Positions 51,601 through 61,200 of a stretch of 64,000 bases of DNA are shown here, in pieces (position 1 is the stretch's first letter; each line of letters opens with the position of its first letter). Source of the DNA: Sciurus carolinensis. Taxonomy: Eukaryota; Chordata; Mammalia; Rodentia; Sciuridae. Both the position numbers and the translations under genes were made by a program. The notes beneath the pieces are model-generated. The model made no database searches. It was not told the origin of the DNA and worked only from the letters and a program-made list of their open reading frames with translations. The DNA is taken from NCBI RefSeq assembly GCF_902686445.1, contig NC_062226.1, forward strand, positions 9,788,501 to 9,852,500, in the 5' to 3' direction.

Positions 51601-54600
51601 CAGACTCTGCAGCCTTCAAGACTTAGCTCACATATTACTCATGGAAGCCCCCTCATCCCTGCCCCCTTTTACCCCCAACCCCTCACCCTTCTGACTGAGT
51701 TTGGTGCCTCACCTTCTGCTTACCTCTGTGGTGGCACATCTGATATACTACATTAGTAGTGACATTTTGTTTGTTGGTCTCTGTTACTAAAACTGGGAGC
51801 TTCATGGGAGGGAATGAAGTGAAGCTCTTAGGAACTCAGGCCAGGTTATAGAGTCAGACCTGAATGTGGTTCCCTGCTATATCATAATTGTGTGACCGTG
51901 GGCAAGTTCCTTCGCTTTTCTGTACTTTCCACATCTGTAAAATGAGGATAGGTCCCTATGACTCAGGATGCCGAGGCAGGAGAATCACAAGTTTGAGATC
52001 AGTCTCAGCAACTTGGCAAGACTGTATCTCAAAATAAAATTTTTAGAAAAGGGATCGGGGATATAGCTGGGTGGTAGAGTGCCCCTGGCTTCAATCCCTG
52101 ACACTGAAAAGAAAAAAAGTGGGGGGAAATAACCTGTGTCAGTCTGTATTAAACTTTTATGTCAGTGGTTCTATAATCACCCAGGTTCCATTATTCAGTA
52201 GAAGACTCAGAACTTAGTGGTGTAATTTCTTACAGTAAAAGGATACAAAGCACAATCAGCGTAGGGTGAAGGTTTGTGGGGCAGAGCTGGGAGCCCAGCA
52301 CAGCTCCAGCTGCTGTGAAGTACATAGCATATGGTTAACTCCTCCTGCAGTAACTTACGACAACGTGGTAAAATGTCTGGTAGGGAAGCTCATTGGAGAC
52401 CTGCTGTCCAGGGTTTTTACTAGATGCTGGTGGTGTACATCTGCCTAATATGTACCAAAATTCCAGACTCCAGAAGGAAAGGTGTCTGGCATAAACTATG
52501 TTTATGCACAAATAGTTTAGACACAATTATCTACTCCTATCAGGAATTATGGGAATGTTACCAAAGTCTACATCCCCAGTTGCCAACAAAGCTCCAACTT
52601 TACAAGAAGACATTTTTAATGATAGCAGCCTCAGGCCTTGTTAACTCTTTTTTCATAGTGTATAAAGCACTTAGCCTAGTACCTGGCTCTTGGTAAGCAT
52701 TTCACGGTTAGTTGCTGCTGCTGCTGTCTTAAGGAGGGCCTGTGTCACCACTGTTCCTAATGCTTGGCATGATGCTGAGACCTAGTAAGTCTCGCTAGCA
52801 GTAATAATCATAATAGTTTCTTACACTGCTAATTTTATGGTCTGAATGTTTATGTCCCTCCATGGTTAACAGTGTGATGGTATGAGGTAGTGGGGACTTT
52901 GAAAGGTTCTTAGGTTGTTAATTGGAAGCTCTCACTTTTATAAGTACCCTTAAAAAAAGGGCCTAGAGTGCTGCCTTTCACCTTCCACCAGGTGGGAACA
53001 GCTAAATGGTGCCATCTGTGAAACAGAAAGTGGGCCCTCCCCAGACTCCGAACCTGCTAGAGCCTTTACCTTGGACTTCCCAGTGTCTTAAACTATGAAC
53101 AATAAATTTCTGTGGCTTATAAACTGCCCACTTTATAGTATTTTCTTATAGTAGCCTGAACAGACTAAAACAACTAGCAATCGATGACTCACTTAAAACT
53201 GACTGTCTGCCAGGCTCTGTTTTACAGATTTGTCAGGTATTGGTTTATTTAATCCTCTCTCAGCTCAGCAAGGTAGGCCATATTTGCTATTATAGTTTAC
53301 AAATCAGGAAAGAAACACATAGGGAAGTTGAGTAATTGGCTGGGGTTCTTCCAGCTTTAAGTGGTAAGCTGGGCCTTTAACCCTGGCCTTTTGACTCTAG
53401 AGATTCCTCCTACCAGTCTTCAGTACTGGTGCTCAGTAAATAGTAGATGAACAAGTGGCTGGTAAATATTTAAAGTGAATTGTGAGTTGTTCAACCACCT
53501 TTCAAAACATTTTGGGGATAAAATGGGAAAACATGATTAAAGACTGAATAGTATTTTAAGTTTATTAGGTGTGGTAATGGTATTAAGGCTATCAAGAAAA
53601 GGTTCTCATTTTTTAGAAATATTTAGCAAAGTATTTAGGATAAAATGTCATAATGTTGGGTTTTTTTTTAACTAGTTTAGTAAATAAGAATATGAGAAAA
53701 CATGGGCAATTGTTTAAGTAAATGGAGAATGTTCATTAAACCATTCTCCTAGCTTTTCTGTATTTTGAAAACTTTTATAATAAAAAGTAAAATGACTATT
53801 TAAAAAAAGTAAAAAGATTAGGAATACAACCATCTTATGACCTAGCCATCCCACTCCTCGGCATTTATCCCAAAGAACTAAAATCAGTATACTATAGATA
53901 TACAGTCACATCAGCACAATTCACAATAGCCAAAGTATGGAACCAGCCCAGGTACCCATCAACAGATGAATGGATAAAGAAAATGTGGTATATATACACA
54001 CAATGAAGTGGGGTTCCCACTACAATGGAGTTTTAATAATAAAGGAAAATGAAATAATGGCATTTGCTGGTAGATGGATGGAACTGGAGAACATCATGCT
54101 GAATGAAATAAGCCAGACTCAGAAACTCAAGGGTCAATGCTTTCTCTCATATGTGAAGACTAGACCAAAATAAGGGGGGAAAGTGTGTTTGTGTGTGTGT
54201 GTGTGTTGGGGGGGATTTCATGAAAATAGGAGGGAAATAAGTAGAGGAAGGAGATTGAGGGGAGGGATGGAAAGGAAGGAACTGCAGAATGAAATTGACC
54301 AAATTGTGCTATATAACATATGAATCTACCACAATTAATTTCACCTTTATGTATCTCAATAAAACACAAATTTAAAAAACCACAGCACTAAAGTAGAAGG
54401 AAGACCGGTAGAGAGGAAGTGGAACAGGGAGGGAGGAAGGAAGGGGAAGGGGAAGTACTAGGGACTAATTATATTCCATGTACATATGATTATGTCAAAA
54501 TGAACCCCAGTATTATGTAAAACTGTAATGTACTAATAAAAACATTTTTAAAAAGTAAAAAGATTTTTGGATGGGATATACTAGGGATTGAACCCAGGGG

Positions 54601-55205
54601 CACCTTACCACTGAGCTACACCCCCAGCCCTTTTTATTTTTTTACTTTGAGACAGGGTCTTATTAAATTGCTTAAAACCTCACTGAGTTGCTGAGGCTGG
54701 CCTCAAACTTGGGATCCTCATGCCGCAACCTCCTGAGTCACTGGGATTACAGACTTGTGCCACAATGCCCAGCTAGTAAAAAGATTTTATTTATTTATTT
54801 ATTTGTTCATTCATTCATTCAATTAAAGATTTTATTTGTTCATTCATTCATTCGTTTATTTATTTTTTGGTACCAGGAATTGAACCCAGGGTGCTTAACC
54901 ACTGAGCCACATTGCCAGTTCTTTTTAATATTTAAAGATAGTGTCTCACTAAGTTACTGAGGTTGGCTTTGAACAACTCTCAATCCTCCTGCCTCAGCCT
55001 CCTGAGCCACTGGGATTACAGGTGTGTGCCTCCACACCTGGCTTAGTAAAAAGATTTTTAAAGTCAGTTATTTATTAGCAATAGCACATAATGCCCAAAG
55101 TAATAGTACTTGCAAGTTTTAGAATAACCTGGGCCTGGCATTTTTGCTCAGTGGTAGAGCACTTGCTTAGCATACACAAGTCCCCAGGTCAATCCCCAGC
55201 ACTGC

Positions 55206-55242
<37 letters not shown>

Positions 55243-58200
55243 ATGGATTTCTGGGGAAAATAGATGTTTTATTAATATATCAGTATATTGAATACTAAAG
55301 TCTTTGATGCGTTGTAGAACCTGAGGTGACATCCTTTTTCTTTTCATAGCTGAGGATACTGAAGCTTTATTAGTATCAACATAGACTCAGTCAAAGACAC
55401 GACTTTGATCCCTTGTTGAAGAACTCTCCCCTTTTTTCCTAGGAGTTTAACCTTTCGAAAATAAAAGTGATTTCTTGTTTTTTTGTTTGTTTGTTTGTTT
55501 GTGGTACTGGGGATCAAACCTGGGACTGCAAGCTTGCTAGGCAAGTACTCTACCACTGAGCTTGCACCCCTGGCTCTAAAGTGATTTCTTTTTTGTATTG
55601 TGTTCTTTCTGTAATATGGTCACAGTGGGTTTATTTGCTCCCATTTATTCCAGTAGCATGCACACACATGACTTACTATTTTGCATCTCATCTCACCTTC
55701 ATGTTACAGGGGCAGATAGTGTTGCTTTCACTTTTCAGCTAGAGAAGCTAGGGCCACTTATGTTAAGAAGTTTTTTAGCAATCATAGTTAATTAAAGTTT
55801 TTAGCAATCATAGTTAATTAACTAAAATAAGAATTATTAGGACTGAGAATGTGACTCCGTAGTAGAGTGCTTACTTATCAAGTGTGAAGTGATACATTTG
55901 ATCCCCAGCACCACACACACAAAAAAAGTATTGTTGCATCTCACACTGCTGAAAACCCTCATGTGAATATGATCTCTCCTTCTTTCTGCCTGTCCAACAG
56001 GCTTCTGATGGAAGCAGCTCCAGAGAAGATCTTTCATCCCAACTTTTGAGAAGAAATGAGCAGATCCGGAAGTTAGAGGCCAGACTTTCTGGTATGTCTA
56101 AGAAGTCATAAATAGTCAACAACAGGAGACTTACCTTTCCTGACCCTTTCTCCCTATAAAATAGCCTATAGGATAAACTTTATAATTATTTTGACATAAT
56201 ATTTTCATTTCTTAGTCAGAAAGAAACAATCTGTACCCCCTTTTTTCCCTTATTTTTTTTAGTGTACTGAATAGTGTCAATTCAAGACTAAATTTGAAAG
56301 TCTGTTTTATTTTAAACTTGTTTTTCTGCTCCTGAGGTTTCTAGCCATGGATATAAGTTATTAAAAGCACACATAAAATAGATTTGACCATCTTCCCCCA
56401 TTAGCATAGCTTACTCTCAGGTAGAGGCGGGCAGTGGATAGTGTTTATAGGGAAAGACCAAACAAATGTCGGATTCATCAGTTCCAGAGCAGATTGGTGC
56501 TATAGCTCATATCACCTGTGTAAGTGTTGTTCTGGGTTTGGAGGCCACTTTTCAATGGAATTTCTAACTTAAGCTCCTTCTATAGAAGCTGTGATGCTCA
56601 TTGTGTCTTCATGTGCAGTTTACAACTTACACAGCTCCCATACATTCTTTGCCTACACAGGACATGTTTGTGATAGAATTGTGAGCTCTCATTTTAGTCT
56701 CTGCCCATGGATATATTTTGACAGCTTCATCCTGTAAAGTGGTCCTTGGCTTTTGTGTCTCTTTTTGTCCCTTGACCTTATGCCCATTTTACTGGAGTGA
56801 AAGTAGAAGACCAAATTCGCCAAATTATATATGAGCATAGTTCACAATGGTCTTAATCATTTTGTTCTCAGTGTAACCTTATTAAACTTAGGGTCAAGGT
56901 CATACAAGCATTTAGTGATAGAGCTGAAATCCAGACCCAGACTTGCTTAATGGTAGAGTCTATACTCTTACAGTCTGCCTGAAAATCTATTGGTACTCTC
57001 TTATTACTCCTGCTCAGAAATGATATCAGCAACAGAGGTGAAGTAACCTGTATGTGTTTATTGTTGAAAAGATAGTGATAAAGTAATATGTAATGTACCT
57101 TCCCTAAGACAGAGTGGACTTAACTTATGTTAGTAAAGGAACAGGAAAGAGAGGTGACATTTATTGAGTCCATTTAATGTCATGGGTATTCACCTACCCA
57201 TGACATTAAGTGTGGTAGGTGAATACCCATGACATTAAGTGTGAAAATAACAAAAATAGTAACACCCACCTTTTATTGAGCACTGTGTGCCAAGCATTTA
57301 AGGCATATGAAATACTTTATTATCTAATGCTTTCTTTGAAGTAGGTACAATTAATAGTATAATTTAATGCTTGAAGAAACTAATATTTAGGAACAATACT
57401 TTGCCTAAGGTCCCCAACCAAGGGGGATTTGAATTGGGATTTTTTTCTGTCTACTTTTTCACTATACCATGCTGTCTTCTTTGGCTACCCAGATAATTAA
57501 TTGTGACTTTCACCTTTGGAATGACATAGGGAACTCTGTTCCTATATACTTGTCTATAGAATTAAGTGCCTTCACCATAGACAGTACCATGCCAGGGTGC
57601 TTACTTTTGCCCTAACCACTGTTGCTGAGTTGTGTGGGTGATAAGCAAGCTTTAAGTGAGTTCCCTTGATCTGTCCTATGCAAAAGCCAAAAGGAGAAGT
57701 GAACATTGAGACTTGAAACTAAGTAATGGGATAATAATGTGGTTTTCATAGCAGGGTATTTCTGATGACCAGGCCCAGACTAATTCGTGTTCATTTTCAA
57801 GACTAAACAAATCTACCTGTTGGCATTCACTGTTTATACTATGGGCAGTTTGTACTATACCTGTTCGCCTGTGTTGCTCATTGTTAATGGGAGGCTATCT
57901 ACCTAGCTTTCCTTAACAGGACTGGTTTTCAGGTTGAGAAAATCATCATCATTTTCATTCATTTTTTTTTTTGTTTAATTAACTTCCTTTCCTGATGTTT
58001 GTCCATTCCTGGTATGTGCGTCACCCTCCTCACCCAAGACTATGCTGAACAGGTCCGAAACTTGCAGAAGATAAAAGAGAAGCTTGAAATTGCATTAGAA
58101 AAGCACCAGGATTGTACGTATTCATTTCCTGCTTTTCTCAATCTTTTTAGGGCTAGTTTTTTAAATGAAACAGTGTATTTTAAAATTTGTCCTTCCTCAG

Positions 58201-61200
58201 AGCTCATATCTTTATTTTATAAATAGTGTACTTCTGAATCAAGTTGATATGACATTTTTCTGATATTTATTAAATATAAACTTGTATTTACATTGCTTTC
58301 GGGCACACTTCTTAAGAAGGGGTCGTTGTATGCATCATCTTGTGCCTATCCAGTTGAGCCATTTCTTGGCTGGTCTTAGTTTTTTGTAACATCTAGTCCT
58401 GGCCGTTGGTTTCTGGCCATAGCTTCATTACTGCCATGATAGGAAACAGAGAGAGTTTCTCATCACTCCTCAGAAACCAAATATATATTTTCTTTAATGT
58501 ACCCTAAGTTCTGTATTCTCCTTTGGGTACTATCCAAAAAAAATGCCAATAGAAGTAAAGAGTCAAGTGTTTGTTGATTATACACTAAAAAATTTTTTAA
58601 GAAAAATAAAAGATTTCTTTTTTTGTTTTTCTTTGGATTTTGTTTTTGTTTTTAAAAAGTTCTGATAAAGGGGTAGCAGCTGTCACTTAGCAACAATATT
58701 GTTCTTTTCTGGCAACCTACCCAAAGTGTTTTGTCATTGTACCATTTAAAAAGTTACCTTTGACATCTTCCTAAGTGTGTATACTTCGCTATTACAGAAA
58801 ACAAAACCAACAAGGGACAAAAGAAGCAAACCAAACCCTGGTCTGTTTCTAAGGCCAAAGGTTCTTCTGGGAGTTGAGATGGAGTAGGGTTTCCCAGTCT
58901 CACAGTCCACTTATGTGACCTTGGCCTTTTTTGTCTGGTGACATTTGTAAAGTAATCACATGGGCTATTTGTCATTTTATTTCTGAAGTATTTCCATATC
59001 TCAAATAGAGCCTCTTTGTTAACAGCTTCCATGCGGAAATTTCAAGAGCAGAATGAGACATTCCAAGCCAACAGAGCCAAAATGGCAGAAGGACTGGCTT
59101 TGGCATTAGCCAGAAAGGACCAGGTATTTTGTATGTGGCCTGCCCAAGACTGGTGGAAAGATTTCACTTAGTGCCATGACTTCAAAAATCATGACATAAA
59201 TCTGGTAGGAAATATTTATAACCTAGGAGAAAAGAAATGATATGTATGTTCTTTAAGATTTCATTTGACTTTTTCTTATAAAGTAGAACTTTATAGTTTT
59301 AGTCATGGAATGTGTCCAGAATGGGAGAATATATCTTTCTCTGTGTCTGTGTAGCTTTGTAAACTTGAAAACAGAATGGTTTGTCTATAAGCTAGTGATG
59401 AGCCCCAAATATGTACAATAGTCTCAGAGCCTTGACCCCAGACACTCACCTTTTATTTAAGAGGACCTTTTTTGGGGGGTTCTGGGGATTAAATCCAGGG
59501 CCTAGCACATGTAAGGCAAGTGCTCTACTACTGAGCTACATCCCAGCCCATTTTTATTTTATTTTGAGACAGAGTCTCTCTAAGTTGCTGAGGCTGACCT
59601 TGAACTTGTGATCCTCCTGCCTCAGTCTCCTGAGTAGATGAATTGTAGATGTGCTCCACTGTGCCCAAATAAGAGAATTTCTTAATCGCAACAGAAAAAT
59701 CCACTAAAAATTCCCTGATGAATGATGAGAAGAGTATAATACTGTTACTGGTTATTTCAACAATTAAGTATATTTTGCTCAAGATAATGTCATTTAAATT
59801 TGAGGTAAACATCAGTGTTTTATAATAATCCTAATTTACTAAGAAAGGATCAATTTATTATATTACATTTTGTCTAAGAAAATGTATAATTAATTTTATC
59901 TACAATAGATACAGTGATGAAGTGATATACTTGTTTTAATGTATAGATTCGTTTCCTAGAACATTTTCTGTTCAGAAAAAGAATATCATTACCAATACTC
60001 TGTGGGTAACCATGGTACAAGTGTATACAAATAAAGAAGTAATTTAAATTGGTAGATTCTGATTATAGACAGTACAGTCTTCTGTACCAGTGATTATTTT
60101 CCCCCATTTAAAAATGGTTATTAAATAAAGGGTATCATTCCTTTTCCCTTGACATATAACAGAAGGCATAAAGCATGTTAGTTAAATCAAGATAAGAAGG
60201 AAAATAATTATCAGGTACTGCTGATAATCCTCCCTGCCACTTTCAGTAAATTCATTTCTAAACATCAGTTGCAGAGTTACCAACTCAGCTGGTTCCAGCT
60301 GCCCACTCCCAGGAAGCAAGAAACAATAACAGTACCCATGGGAAAACTCTCAGGAATAAGCTAAAAGCTGCATGAAAACAGCAGATACAGCTTTGTGTGG
60401 GTGCCCTGTTTAGAAATCTGCAGGTTTATATTTGTGTCTAGAATTTTATATAAAGTCATTTTCTTCTCCTTTAGGACTCTTAACTTTTTTAATATTACCA
60501 AGTTCTTCCTGGTTTCTTTCCCTTTTTTTTGTTTTTTATTTTTTAATTCATTGTTCATTGGTTGGTTGCTTGCTTTCAGGGTGATGGGGGATTATGTTTT
60601 AATTTCTGAAAATTCTAGTGTTTCAGATACTCTTCCCTGGAAACTACCTTTTTGTTTTGTTTTGTTTTAGGAATGGTCAGAAAAGATGGATCTGCTTGAA
60701 AAGGTTAGTTCATCTTTATTTTTGTCTCATTCATGTTGGTTTTGTCTCTGGTGCTTGGAAAATGTTTTCTCCAGTAACCAGTATACAGTACTGATTGCAT
60801 TACCACCTCCTGGAACAGGGCATTGTGGGATTAGACACTGACTTGAACAGTTCGTGCCTTCCTCTGTCCTGGTGGGTGTGCAGGATGCCTTTGGTTTATT
60901 CTTCCTGATGGACGCCTCTCTTCCCTTCTCTGTGTACCCTCTGACCTCTGAGTGGGTTCAGCCCTCGTGCATGGTAATTCAGTCAGAATGTTTATTCCCC
61001 AGCTTTGTCCTTACATGCTCCCTTTGGGCTTCTTGCATCCTTTGGCCAAAAGTCACAGGTTCAGTTGGATCTTTGGACATCATTTCTCTCTCTAGGTTTC
61101 TTGTGACCTCTTCATCCATTTGGCCCCAACTGTTACTAGCATGTTATCTCTTTGGGACTTTCTTGTCCAGCCCATACTTTAATACATCCCTTTATTGACC

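Larger units (their letters stand above)
48626..56000 (+). other. GOLGA1: GOLGA1 intron after the start-codon exon
   Basis: Rich in SINE, L1, L2, MIR and MLT1 copies listed separately. Stretches 48990-49545, 50795-51015, 52120-52830 and 53400-53790 show no firm element. Confidence 0.7.
56092..58038 (+). other. GOLGA1: GOLGA1 intron without SINEs
   Basis: No B1 or ID copy is seen in 1.9 kb. It holds two antisense MIR-like pieces and the inverted repeat at 57174-57238; the rest is unrecognised. Confidence 0.6.

Noticed and set aside
53970..54173. 67-codon frame that looks like a protein end
   Set aside because: It is the degenerate C-terminus of L1 ORF2, a truncated retrotransposon, not a host gene.
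54554..55059. Repeated short sequence with spacers, CRISPR-like at first glance
   Set aside because: The spacers are SINEs and the repeats are target-site duplications; the DNA is mammalian.
60854..61198. 114-codon hydrophobic frame in a GOLGA1 intron
   Set aside because: No family resemblance, no splice context joining it to GOLGA1, and it lies in ordinary intronic sequence.
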